The notes under the pieces: model-generated | What the model was told of the DNA's origin: nothing | The model's database searches: none | Seen by the model: the letters and a program-made list of their open reading frames with translations, nothing else | Made by a program: the position numbers and the translations under genes | NCBI GenBank assembly: GCA_946626595.1 | Contig: CAMOUQ010000014.1 | Location: 1-34,113, forward strand | DNA length: 34,113 bases | Direction: 5' to 3' | Source: an uncultured Prevotellaceae bacterium | GTDB lineage: Bacteria; Bacteroidota; Bacteroidia; Bacteroidales; Bacteroidaceae | In this document: one piece after another, positions 8,359-15,680 of the stretch | Numbering within the stretch: the stretch's first letter is position 1 | How the letters are laid out: the number at the start of each line of letters is the position of its first letter

Positions 8359-8946
8359 TTAGAAAAGCATTTCTACGAGTTGCGGACGCAAGAAGGCCTT
8401 GAAGTAGGCCTCAAACTCCTCCTTACCAAACTGCACTTTGTACGAACCATCCTGAGGCTGAATGGTGAAAAGCGTATCCACACCGTTCACCTTCTCAATC
8501 TTCAGGCCTTTGTCCAGCAACTGCTTGGCATGCTGCATGAAGTAGGCCTTCAGCCCCTCGGCGTCCTTGGCAGTGATGACTGCGGGAGCATCGCCCTGCC
8601 ACTTCTCGGCCAGCGTGACGGCAAACTTACCAAGGAAGTCCTTGTCCCCGGCAAGTTTCTGCACCTCTTCGCCCACCACCGTGTCGGTCAGCACGTTCGC
8701 CACCTCGCTCTTCAGTGCGTTCAGAGCCTGGCCAGTGTAGAGCTTCAACTCGTTTTTGGTGTTTGCATCCAGTTCGGCAGCGTTCTTCTTAGCCACCTGC
8801 TCGATTGCCTGTGCCTGTTCCTTGGCCTCAGCCACGATTTTCTCGGCCTGCTGACGTGCTTCAGCCACGATGCGCTCGGCCTCTTGCTGGCCTTTCTCGA
8901 CTCCCTCACGGTAAATCTTTTCAGTGAGTTCCTGAATCTTTTCCAT
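8359..8946 (-). CDS. atpE: V-type ATP synthase subunit E (peripheral stalk)
   Basis: A 195-residue protein. Residues 1-75 form a long amphipathic helix rich in Ala, Glu, Lys and Gln, with repeated AEARQQAEKIVAEAKEQAQ heptads; a globular C-terminal half follows, ending FEAYFKAFLRPQLVEMLF. This is the design of subunit E, which links the top of the A3B3 head to subunit I as part of the peripheral stator. Its usual coiled-coil partner, subunit G/H, is not encoded in the operon. It is the first gene of the operon, with a Bacteroidetes-type promoter 34 bases upstream of the start. Confidence 0.9.
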   Translation of the reverse strand: MEKIQELTEKIYREGVEKGQQEAERIVAEARQQAEKIVAEAKEQAQAIEQVAKKNAAELDANTKNELKLYTGQALNALKSEVANVLTDTVVGEEVQKLAGDKDFLGKFAVTLAEKWQGDAPAVITAKDAEGLKAYFMQHAKQLLDKGLKIEKVNGVDTLFTIQPQDGSYKVQFGKEEFEAYFKAFLRPQLVEMLF

Positions 8947-8979
8947 TGTATAATAATTTATATATTGTTATTCACGGCG

Positions 8980-9013
8980 CGAAGGTACAAAAAAAAATCG
9001 AGCTTTACAAAAA
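8980..9013 (-). promoter_or_regulatory. Probable promoter of the V-type ATPase operon
   Basis: On the minus strand TACCTTCG (8980-8987) matches the Bacteroidetes -7 box TAnnTTTG at all but one base. A TTTG element, at the end of a T run, lies about 21 bases further upstream. The predicted transcript would start near 8973, giving a leader of about 27 bases before the atpE start. Confidence 0.6.
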
Positions 9014-9052
9014 AAAACAGCCTATCCAACAGGACAGGCTGCATGTTTTTTT
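9009..9052 (-). terminator. Ferredoxin terminator
   Basis: CAGCCTATCC (9018-9027) pairs with GGACAGGCTG (9032-9041) with one A/C mismatch and loop AACA. An A run precedes it and a T run follows on the plus strand, so it can work in both directions. It ends the ferredoxin transcript 26 bases after its stop and also overlaps the upstream end of the atpE promoter region. Confidence 0.85.
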
Positions 9053-9067
9053 GTTTTGCTCTAAATA

Positions 9068-9232
9068 TCAGAGGCTGATAGCGCCGCTGGGACATGCGTC
9101 AGCACATGTGCCGCACTCGGTGCATTCGTCGGGATTGATGCTGTAGATTTCGCCCTCAGAGATAGCGCCAACGGGGCATTCGTCGATGCAAGTACCACAA
9201 GCAACACAGTCGTTTCCAATTACGTAAGCCAT
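9068..9232 (-). CDS. 2x[4Fe-4S] ferredoxin
   Basis: A 54-residue protein starting MAYVIGNDC. It carries two classic CxxCxxCxxxCP motifs: Cys9, Cys12, Cys15 and Cys19, and Cys37, Cys40, Cys43 and Cys47, each followed by Pro. Both bind a [4Fe-4S] cluster, so this is a clostridial-type low-potential electron carrier of normal length (about 55 residues), with no linker or extra domain. It acts in the cytoplasm, with partners such as pyruvate:ferredoxin oxidoreductase or hydrogenase. The obvious candidate partner inside this window is glutamate synthase, but GltD normally supplies that enzyme from NADPH. It is a single-gene unit with its own promoter and terminator. Confidence 0.96.
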   Translation of the reverse strand: MAYVIGNDCVACGTCIDECPVGAISEGEIYSINPDECTECGTCADACPSGAISL

Positions 9233-9240
9233 AGTATAAA

Positions 9241-9261
9241 AGTTTAAAGTTTAAAGTTTAA
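9241..9261. repeat. Three tandem heptamers (AGTTTAA) upstream of the ferredoxin
   Basis: AGTTTAA is repeated three times without interruption. The array lies 9 bases upstream of the ferredoxin start on the minus strand and inside the predicted mRNA leader. Confidence 0.85.
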
Positions 9262-9290
9262 TTTTGATGCATTCTCTCTTTTACGTAGGG

Positions 9291-9298
9291 CAAAGGTA
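9291..9298 (-). promoter_or_regulatory. Probable ferredoxin promoter (-7 box)
   Basis: The reverse complement reads TACCTTTG, a perfect match to the Bacteroidetes -7 consensus TAnnTTTG. No clear TTTG is visible about 20 bases further upstream. The predicted leader would be about 52 bases and would include the heptamer array. Confidence 0.65.
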
Positions 9299-9400
9299 AT
9301 CATTTTTAGTGATTCTATCCTAATATTTCGGCAAATATTTTCATTTTACTAATCAAAAATTGTGATTCGAGCAATAAATCAAGGCCCGAAAGCGTTTATT

Positions 9401-9508
9401 GAAAATGAGAAAATGAGAAAATGAGAAAGATTATGAAAGATAGACGTTTTGGAGGAAAGTGGCCGCTGCGGCTGCTTGGCCTTCTCATTTTCTCATTTTC
9501 TCATTTTC
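9401..9508 (+). repeat. 27-bp perfect inverted repeat of octamers around the porT start
   Basis: Bases 9401-9427, made of tandem ATGAGAAA octamers, are exactly complementary to 9482-9508, made of CTCATTTT octamers. The loop is 54 bases. The first in-frame ATG (9421) lies inside the left arm, and a second in-frame ATG (9433) lies in the loop. In RNA the stem would enclose the start region. Confidence 0.9.
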
Positions 9509-10182
9509 TCATCCCTACCCAGCATCTCTGTGCCCAGGAGCGCAAGGTGCAGCATCGTCCCTACCTGGACATGCGCCGCCTCCACTGGGGCTTCATGTTC
9601 GGCCTGCAGATGCAAGACATGGAACTGAAGAACAACGGATTCACCGACCCCACGACGGGCGAACAATGGTACGCCGACGTCGACTGCTACAATCCAGGAT
9701 TCATCGTCGGCATACTGGGCGAGATGCGGCTCTCCAAGCACTTTGCCCTGCGCGCCACCCCGTCGATGTACTTCGGCCAGAAGCGCATCTGGTTCCACGA
9801 ACAGACCTCAGGACGCGACACCACGCAGGTGCTGAAGTCTGCCTACATCGCAGTCCCCATCACCGTGAAGATGGCCGCACCACGATACAACAACTTCCGC
9901 CCCTACTTCGTGGCAGGCGCAGCTCCGGCCATAGACCTCACCAGCCACAAGCACCGCGCCATCTCCACCAAACCCTTCGACTGCTTCATCGAGATAGGCC
10001 TGGGGTGTGACATCTATCTGCCCTTCTTCAAACTCATACCCGAACTGAAGTTTTCCTTCGGCCTGATGGACATTCTGAAGAAGAAGCGCACCGACCTGAT
10101 TGATGGTTCGCTCATGAAGTACACCAACTCACTCGATGCCGCACACACCAAGATGATTACCCTGACGCTCTACTTCGAGTAG
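9421..10182 (+). CDS. porT: PorT-like outer membrane beta-barrel protein (type IX secretion)
   Basis: A 253-residue protein with a signal peptide (basic MRKIMKDRR, then LLGLLIFSFSHFLI, cut probably after LCAQ). The mature part alternates beta strands and turns. RRLHWGFMFGLQMQDMEL, LSKHFALRATPSMYFGQKR, NNFRPYFVAGAAPAIDL, IEIGLGCDIYLPFFKLIPELKFSFGLMDIL and the Phe-Glu C-terminus resemble PorT, an outer membrane barrel needed for type IX secretion in Porphyromonas gingivalis. Translation could begin at 9421 or at 9433 (MKDRRF); both keep a usable signal peptide. The gene's 3' end overlaps the 3' end of convergent asnB by 13 bases. No other secretion genes are nearby, so the T9SS role rests on protein similarity alone. 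Confidence 0.78.
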   Translation: MRKIMKDRRFGGKWPLRLLGLLIFSFSHFLIPTQHLCAQERKVQHRPYLDMRRLHWGFMFGLQMQDMELKNNGFTDPTTGEQWYADVDCYNPGFIVGILGEMRLSKHFALRATPSMYFGQKRIWFHEQTSGRDTTQVLKSAYIAVPITVKMAAPRYNNFRPYFVAGAAPAIDLTSHKHRAISTKPFDCFIEIGLGCDIYLPFFKLIPELKFSFGLMDILKKKRTDLIDGSLMKYTNSLDAAHTKMITLTLYFE

Positions 10183-11849
10183 GCCTGCTCATGCACACCC
10201 TTGACAGCGCGGCCGCTGGGGTCATTCAGGTTCCGGAAGGCAGCATCCCACTCCAAGGCAACAGCCGTACTGCAGGCCACCGAGGCCTCCTGGTTCACGC
10301 TACGGGCAGCAGAATCAGAAGGAAAATGTTCTTCGAAGATACTTCGATAGTAATACTCCTCCTTATTCAAAGGGGGATTGATGGGGAAGCGTTCGGCGGC
10401 ATGTTCCATTTGTTCGTCGGTGACGGCTTCGGAGGTGATGCGCTTCAAGGTGTCAATCCACGAATACCCGACGCCGTCCGAGAACTGCTCCTTCTGCCGC
10501 CAGGCAACTTCCTCTGGCAGCATGTCTGCAAAGGCCTCTCGCACGATTTTCTTTTCTATGGTCCTTCCCGGGCACATCTTTGCTTCGGGGTTCAGACGCA
10601 TGGCAACATCGAGAAACTCCTTGTCGAGGAAGGGCACGCGCCCCTCCACGCCCCATGCCGACAGACTCTTGTTGGCACGCAGGCAATCGTAGAGATGGAG
10701 TTTCGACAGTTTGCGCACGGTCTCCTCGTGGAAGGCCCGGGCCGAGGGAGCCTTGTGGAAATAGAGGTAACCCCCGAAAATCTCGTCAGCCCCCTCGCCC
10801 GAAAGCACCATCTTGATGCCCATCGACTTGATGACGCGAGCTAACAGATACATGGGCGTGGAGGCACGGACGGTGGTGACATCGTAAGTCTCGATATAGT
10901 AGATGACATCGCGCAGGGCATCGAGGCCCTCCTGGATGGTGTAATTGATTTCGTGATGCACCGTGCCAATATGTTCGGCCACCAGCCGCGCCTTTGCCAA
11001 GTCAGGCGCCCCCTTCAGTCCTACGGCAAAGGAGTGGAGACGCGGCCAATAGGCCCTGCTCCGAGAATCGTCTTCGATGCGCATCTCCGAATACTTCTCG
11101 GCTATGGCAGAGATGACGCTGGAGTCGAGACCTCCCGAGAGCAGGACCCCGTAAGGGACATCACTCATCAACTGCCGCCGGACAGCATTCTCCAGTGCTT
11201 CGCGAATGGTCTCCGGCGTAGCGGCATTGTCCTTGACGGCATCATAGTCGAACCAGTCGCGACGGTAATATCTCGTAATCGACGAAGGGCGGCCGCCCTC
11301 ACTCCAGAGATAGTGCCCTGGCGGGAACGGTTCGTAATGCTCACAATGCCCCTCGAGGGCTTTCAGTTCAGAGGCCACGTAAACCATGCCCTCTTTGTCC
11401 CTACCAATATATAAAGGAATGACGCCGATGGGGTCGCGAGCAATCAGAAAGGCATCTCGTTCCTCGTCGTAGAGCACGAAGGCGAAGATGCCGCTAAGTT
11501 CCTCCAGAAAGTCGATGCCGCGGTCGCGATAGAGGGCCAAAATCACCTCGCAGTCGCTGCCCGTCTGAAAATCGTAGGCCCCGGCATAGCGGCGACGGAA
11601 GTCCTGATGATTATAAATCTCACCATTCACAGCAAGCACCTGTTTTCCATCGGGGGAGAACAGCGGCTGGCCGCCACTCTCGGGGTCTACGATGCTCAAC
11701 CGTTCGTGAGCCAGAATGGCCGACCCGCCACAATATACGCCACTCCAGTCCGGTCCGCGATGACGGATCTTCCGGCTCATCTGCAGCGCTTTCTGCCGCA
11801 ATTCCGGTGTCTGCTGCCGGATGTTCAGTATAGATACAATTCCACACAT
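10170..11849 (-). CDS. asnB: Asparagine synthase (glutamine-hydrolysing)
   Basis: A 559-residue cytoplasmic enzyme that transfers the glutamine amide to aspartate with ATP. The N-terminal class II amidotransferase domain begins MCGIVS with nucleophile Cys2, and also shows RHRGPDWSG, LAHERLSIVDP and VNGEIYNH. The synthetase domain has the PP-loop SGGLDSS at residues 238-244 and LSGEGADEIFGGY further on. Length matches E. coli AsnB (about 554). It is the last of four minus-strand glutamine-using genes, 88 bases after glmS, with a heptamer array in the gap. The 3' end overlaps porT by 13 bases in convergent orientation. Confidence 0.96.
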   Translation of the reverse strand: MCGIVSILNIRQQTPELRQKALQMSRKIRHRGPDWSGVYCGGSAILAHERLSIVDPESGGQPLFSPDGKQVLAVNGEIYNHQDFRRRYAGAYDFQTGSDCEVILALYRDRGIDFLEELSGIFAFVLYDEERDAFLIARDPIGVIPLYIGRDKEGMVYVASELKALEGHCEHYEPFPPGHYLWSEGGRPSSITRYYRRDWFDYDAVKDNAATPETIREALENAVRRQLMSDVPYGVLLSGGLDSSVISAIAEKYSEMRIEDDSRSRAYWPRLHSFAVGLKGAPDLAKARLVAEHIGTVHHEINYTIQEGLDALRDVIYYIETYDVTTVRASTPMYLLARVIKSMGIKMVLSGEGADEIFGGYLYFHKAPSARAFHEETVRKLSKLHLYDCLRANKSLSAWGVEGRVPFLDKEFLDVAMRLNPEAKMCPGRTIEKKIVREAFADMLPEEVAWRQKEQFSDGVGYSWIDTLKRITSEAVTDEQMEHAAERFPINPPLNKEEYYYRSIFEEHFPSDSAARSVNQEASVACSTAVALEWDAAFRNLNDPSGRAVKGVHEQAYSK

Positions 11850-11863
11850 ACTATGTAATTAAT

Positions 11864-11888
11864 AATTAAGAATTAAGAATTAAGAATT
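11864..11888. repeat. Tandem heptamers (AATTAAG) upstream of asnB
   Basis: Three AATTAAG units plus AATT, beginning 15 bases upstream of the asnB start on the minus strand. Confidence 0.85.
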
Positions 11889-11937
11889 TCCGTTCGAACT
11901 TGTTCCCTTGCGTAGCCCCCTTCTCATTTTCTCATTC

Positions 11938-13782
11938 TCACTCCACCGTGACGCTCTTTGCCAGATTACGCGGGCGGTCCACATCCTTTCCCTTGCAGAC
12001 GGCAATGTGGTAGGCCAACAGTTGCAACGGGATGGACGCCAGCAGGGGTTGGAAACATTCGAGCGTGTCGGGCAGCGTGACGACGTGGTCGGCATACTTC
12101 TGAATCCGGGTGTCGCCCTCTGTGACAAGCGCTGTGACGCGTCCCCCTCGGGCACGCACCTCCTGAATATTGCTGATGACCTTCTCGTAAAGGTGATCGT
12201 GGGTGGCAATGACGAAGACGGGCATCTCCGAGTCGATGAGGGCAATGGGACCGTGTTTCATTTCGGCCGCAGGATAGCCCTCGGCATGGATATAGGATAT
12301 CTCTTTCAGCTTCAGTGCACCCTCCAGGGCCACCGGAAAGTTGTAGCCGCGCCCCAGATAGAGGCAATTTTTGGCATACGTGAAGATGGGCGCCAGGTGC
12401 CGAATCTGTTCGTTGGTCTTCAGTGCCAACTCCATTTTCCGAGGCATCAGCGTAAGTTCTTTCACCATCTCGCCATATTGTTCGTCCGAAACGCTTCCAC
12501 GCTCTTTGGCCAAACAGAGAGCCAGCATGGACAGCACAGCAACCTGTCCCGTAAAGGCCTTGGTGGAGGCTACGCCAATCTCCGGCCCCACATGGATGTA
12601 GGTTCCTGTGTCCGTTGCACGGGGAATGCTGGAGCCGATGGCGTTGCAGACACCGTAGATGAAGGCTCCTCGTTCCTTTGCCAGCTGGACGGCCGCCAAC
12701 GTGTCGGCAGTCTCGCCGCTCTGCGAGATGGCTATCACCACATCGTCCTTCGTCACCACAGGGTTGCGATAGCGAAACTCCGAGGCATACTCCACCTCGC
12801 AGGGAATGCCGCACAGGCTCTCGAAGAGTTGTTTCCCGACAAGTCCCGCGTGCCACGATGTGCCACATGCCACCATCACGATGCGCTTTGCCCCAAGCAA
12901 TCTTTGGCGATGGTCAATCATGGCCGACAGCGTCACATGGTTGCCCTCCACATTGATTCGTCCCCGCATGCAATTCATCAGGCACTCCGGTTGCTCGAAG
13001 ATTTCCTTCAGCATAAAGTGTTCGTAACCACCCTTCTCTATCTGTCCGAGATCGATATCGACCGTTTTCACCTTCAGTTCCTGCTCCTCGCCCAAGATGG
13101 TAATCACCCTAAGTTCTTCGTCCAGACGTATCAGCGCAATGTTGCCGTCTTCCAGATACACCACCCTGTCCGTATATTCGACTATCGGACTGGCATCAGA
13201 GCCCAAGAAGAACTCATCCTCGCCAATGCCCACCACCAGGGGACTCTGTTTGCGTGCAGCCACAATCTGCCGGGGCTCGCGCCTGTCAAGGATGGCAATG
13301 GCGTATGCCCCTATCACCTGATGGAGTGCCACCTGCACGGCCTCGAGCAGCGGCAGGTTTTTCTTCTCCATGATGTATTCCACCAGCTGCACCAGCACCT
13401 CCGTGTCGGTGTCGCTCCTGAACTCCACTCCCTCGGCCTGCAACCGCACCTTGATGTCGGCATAGTTTTCGATGATGCCATTGTGGATGATGGCCAGGTT
13501 GCGACTCCTTGAATAGTGGGGATGGGCGTTGCGCGCCGACGGCTCGCCGTGGGTTGCCCATCTTGTGTGAGCGATGCCCACACATCCCGAAACATCCTTG
13601 TCGTTACAATACTCGGTCAGGTTGTCAACCTTTCCCTTGGTTTTATACACATTGAGTTCGCCGCACTCACCGATCATGGCAACGCCGGCACTGTCATAGC
13701 CGCGATACTCCAGTCGCTTCAGGCCTTTTATCAAAATCGGGTATGCCTGTTTCTTTCCGATGTATCCTACGATTCCACACAT
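11938..13782 (-). CDS. glmS: Glutamine-fructose-6-phosphate aminotransferase (isomerizing)
   Basis: A 614-residue enzyme that makes glucosamine-6-phosphate, the first step towards peptidoglycan and LPS amino sugars. I chose the start at 13782 because the mature protein must begin with Cys: MCGIVGYIGKKQAYPIL. An in-frame ATG ten codons upstream (13812) would bury this Cys and lies in a heptamer array. The class II amidotransferase domain (RLEYRGYDSAG, HTRWATHGEPS, HNGIIENY) is followed by two SIS sugar-isomerase domains (VACGTSWHAGL; YPAAEMKHGPIALI) and the invariant C-terminus LAKSVTVE. No glmS ribozyme-like leader is apparent. It lies 115 bases after the purF-like gene. Confidence 0.97.
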   Translation of the reverse strand: MCGIVGYIGKKQAYPILIKGLKRLEYRGYDSAGVAMIGECGELNVYKTKGKVDNLTEYCNDKDVSGCVGIAHTRWATHGEPSARNAHPHYSRSRNLAIIHNGIIENYADIKVRLQAEGVEFRSDTDTEVLVQLVEYIMEKKNLPLLEAVQVALHQVIGAYAIAILDRREPRQIVAARKQSPLVVGIGEDEFFLGSDASPIVEYTDRVVYLEDGNIALIRLDEELRVITILGEEQELKVKTVDIDLGQIEKGGYEHFMLKEIFEQPECLMNCMRGRINVEGNHVTLSAMIDHRQRLLGAKRIVMVACGTSWHAGLVGKQLFESLCGIPCEVEYASEFRYRNPVVTKDDVVIAISQSGETADTLAAVQLAKERGAFIYGVCNAIGSSIPRATDTGTYIHVGPEIGVASTKAFTGQVAVLSMLALCLAKERGSVSDEQYGEMVKELTLMPRKMELALKTNEQIRHLAPIFTYAKNCLYLGRGYNFPVALEGALKLKEISYIHAEGYPAAEMKHGPIALIDSEMPVFVIATHDHLYEKVISNIQEVRARGGRVTALVTEGDTRIQKYADHVVTLPDTLECFQPLLASIPLQLLAYHIAVCKGKDVDRPRNLAKSVTVE

Positions 13783-13795
13783 ACGATATAATTTA

Positions 13796-13830
13796 AAATT
13801 AAGAATTAACAATTAAGAATTAAGAATTAA
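13796..13830. repeat. Tandem heptamers (AATTAAG) upstream of glmS
   Basis: Five 7-base units of AATTAAG type, one reading AATTAAC, start 14 bases upstream of the glmS start on the minus strand. Confidence 0.85.
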
Positions 13831-13850
13831 ATGCGTAGCACCTTTTCTCA

Positions 13851-13945
13851 ACTTCTCATTTTTACCTTCGGTCGAGTCTGCTTCCTCTCGGCAATGCTCA
13901 TGCAAGCATGGCATTGCCCTCGCTTAATCGCAGACTTCTCATTTT
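13851..13945. mobile_element. Small palindromic element with 12-bp direct repeats inserted at the purF 3' end
   Basis: ACTTCTCATTTT occurs at 13851-13862 and again at 13934-13945, flanking 71 bases that hold nested inverted repeats. The outer arms are AGTCTGC (13875-13881) and GCAGACT (13930-13936). The inner arms are GGCAATG and CATTGCC, enclosing CATGC/GCATG around AA. No protein is encoded. Removing the element and one flanking copy puts a TGA stop in frame directly after the purF codons AAA ATG AGA AGT. It looks like a REP or MITE-like insertion; that class assignment is inference. Confidence 0.7.
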
Positions 13946-15679
13946 CTCAAAATAATTCACGAACGCCTGATTCACGAGGCGGTTGCCACCCGGAGTGGGA
14001 TACCGCCCCGTGAAGTACCAGTCGCCGGGATGGTCAGGACAGGCAACGTGCAAGCCTTCGACGGTCTGGAAAACGAACTCGACAGGCGTCTCCATCCCCA
14101 GCGGACGAAGCATCTCGGCCATCTTCAGATTGATTTCCTCTGTGGTGAACGGCCGGTAAACGTCGCAGACACGATTGCTTTGTTCGGCCACAGGTTTGCG
14201 CAATTCTGCCAGACAGGCCTCATATACATCATTCATCAACTGCCCCATGCCACGTTCCTCGATGAGGACGATGGCAGCCCGGAAGGCACAGAACTCCTCC
14301 AGACGGGCCATATCGATGCCGTAGTAGTCGGGATAGCGCACCTGGGGCGAACTGCTCACCATCACTATCTTCCTTGGGTGCAGGCGGTCGAGAATCTTGA
14401 AGATGCTCTCGCGCAATGTGGTTCCGCGAACGATGGAGTCGTCGATGATGACCAGATTGTCCTCCCGTGGACGCAGAGAACCGTAGGTAATGTCATAGAC
14501 ATGCGAAGCCAGGTCGTTGCGGGACCCTGCTTCTGTGATGAAGGTGCGGAGCTTGATGTCCTTCCATGCCACCTTTTCGCTGCGCACGTCCAGTCCCCGG
14601 CCTCGCAGGCCCTCCATCATTCCGTAGAAAGCCACCTCCGCCGTATTGGGGATGAAGGAGAACACCGTATGCCCCACATCGCCGTCGATAGCCCTGAGGA
14701 TGGGTTCCGCGAGTTGCTGTCCCAGTTGCTTGCGCTCGTGGTAAATGTCGCGGTCGGAACCTCTGCTGAAATAGATGCGCTCGAATGAACAACTTGCCCG
14801 CTGCCTGGCCTCCAAGATAGTCTCCAGAGCCCAAGCGCCATTTTTGTGGATAATCAAGGCCTGGCCCGGAGGCAGTTCGCAGACATCGTCGCAGTTGAGA
14901 TTGAAGGTCGTCTGCAACACGGCCCGTTCGCTGGCTACAGCCACCACCTCGTCATTCTGGCAGAAATAGGCCGGACGTATTCCCCACGGGTCGCGCATGG
15001 CAAACATCTCGCCACTGCCCGTCATGCCGCACATCACGTAGCCCCCGTCGTAGTCGGCCATCGTGGTGCGAAGCACATTGGCCATCCGTAGGTGATCCTC
15101 CGTGTAGTGCGTGATGTCAGTGCCTTCCAGGCCCTTCTCCTTTGCCTCGACAAACAGGCGCTCCACCTCACGATCCAAGCGATGCCCCATCAGTTCGAGC
15201 GTGATGTACGAATCGCTGTAGATGCGTGGCGACTGTCCCTGCATCACCATCTTGCCGAATATCTCGTCGATGTTTGTCATGTTGAAGTTTCCACAGAGGC
15301 AGAGATTCTTCGCCCTCCAGTTGTTGCGGCGCAGGAAGGGGTGGACGTACTGCAGGCCGCTCTTCCCTGTTGTGGAATAGCGGAGGTGTCCCATATAGAG
15401 CTGTGCGGCCGTCCATTCGGGTGTCACGTGGTCGAAGACTTCGTCGATGGCCGTCTTTCCCAATGCCTTCACCCGAAACATATATTCGGTGCCCACCACG
15501 GCGTTCATGTCCACGCAGGCAATGCCGGCACCCTCCTGCCCACGGTTGTGCTGCTTCTCCATCATCAGATAGAGTTTGCCGAGGCCGTAGGACACCGTTC
15601 CATACTTCTCTTTATAGTAGTTCTGCGGCTTTAGCAGCCTCACCAAGGCCACGCCGCATTCATGCTTCAGAGGTTCCAT
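13898..15679 (-). CDS. purF: Amidophosphoribosyltransferase, PurF-like
   Basis: A 593-residue class II amidotransferase fused to a phosphoribosyltransferase, expected to make phosphoribosylamine from PRPP and glutamine. The nucleophile is Cys8 in MEPLKHECGVALVRL, implying removal of a seven-residue propeptide. The PRPP-binding loop VIIDDSIVRGTT is at residues 410-421. The protein is longer than E. coli PurF (505), with inserts in the amidotransferase half and a C-terminal extension (DWYFTGRYPTPGGNRLVNQAF). It lacks the C-terminal CxxC of iron-sulphur PurF types. The last 11 residues, LRLSEGNAMLA, come from an inserted repeat. The start lies 1 base after the pyrG stop, so the two are coupled. 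A role in another PRPP amidation cannot be excluded. Confidence 0.85.
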   Translation of the reverse strand: MEPLKHECGVALVRLLKPQNYYKEKYGTVSYGLGKLYLMMEKQHNRGQEGAGIACVDMNAVVGTEYMFRVKALGKTAIDEVFDHVTPEWTAAQLYMGHLRYSTTGKSGLQYVHPFLRRNNWRAKNLCLCGNFNMTNIDEIFGKMVMQGQSPRIYSDSYITLELMGHRLDREVERLFVEAKEKGLEGTDITHYTEDHLRMANVLRTTMADYDGGYVMCGMTGSGEMFAMRDPWGIRPAYFCQNDEVVAVASERAVLQTTFNLNCDDVCELPPGQALIIHKNGAWALETILEARQRASCSFERIYFSRGSDRDIYHERKQLGQQLAEPILRAIDGDVGHTVFSFIPNTAEVAFYGMMEGLRGRGLDVRSEKVAWKDIKLRTFITEAGSRNDLASHVYDITYGSLRPREDNLVIIDDSIVRGTTLRESIFKILDRLHPRKIVMVSSSPQVRYPDYYGIDMARLEEFCAFRAAIVLIEERGMGQLMNDVYEACLAELRKPVAEQSNRVCDVYRPFTTEEINLKMAEMLRPLGMETPVEFVFQTVEGLHVACPDHPGDWYFTGRYPTPGGNRLVNQAFVNYFEKMRSLRLSEGNAMLA

Positions 15680-15680
15680 A

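Noticed and set aside
9401..9508. Invertible DNA segment bounded by the 27-bp inverted repeat
   Set aside because: The segment is only 54 bases, holds part of a signal peptide rather than a promoter, and no recombinase gene is nearby.
10170..10182. Frameshift or assembly error at the overlapping 3' ends of porT and asnB
   Set aside because: Both proteins have normal family C-termini, and short convergent overlaps are common.
13783..13812. Upstream ATG extending glmS by ten residues
   Set aside because: The catalytic Cys must become the first residue after Met removal, so MCGIVGYIGK at 13782 is the real start.
11938..13812. glmS ribozyme in the glmS leader
   Set aside because: The upstream gap is 115 bases of heptamers and an inserted palindrome, with no ribozyme core visible.
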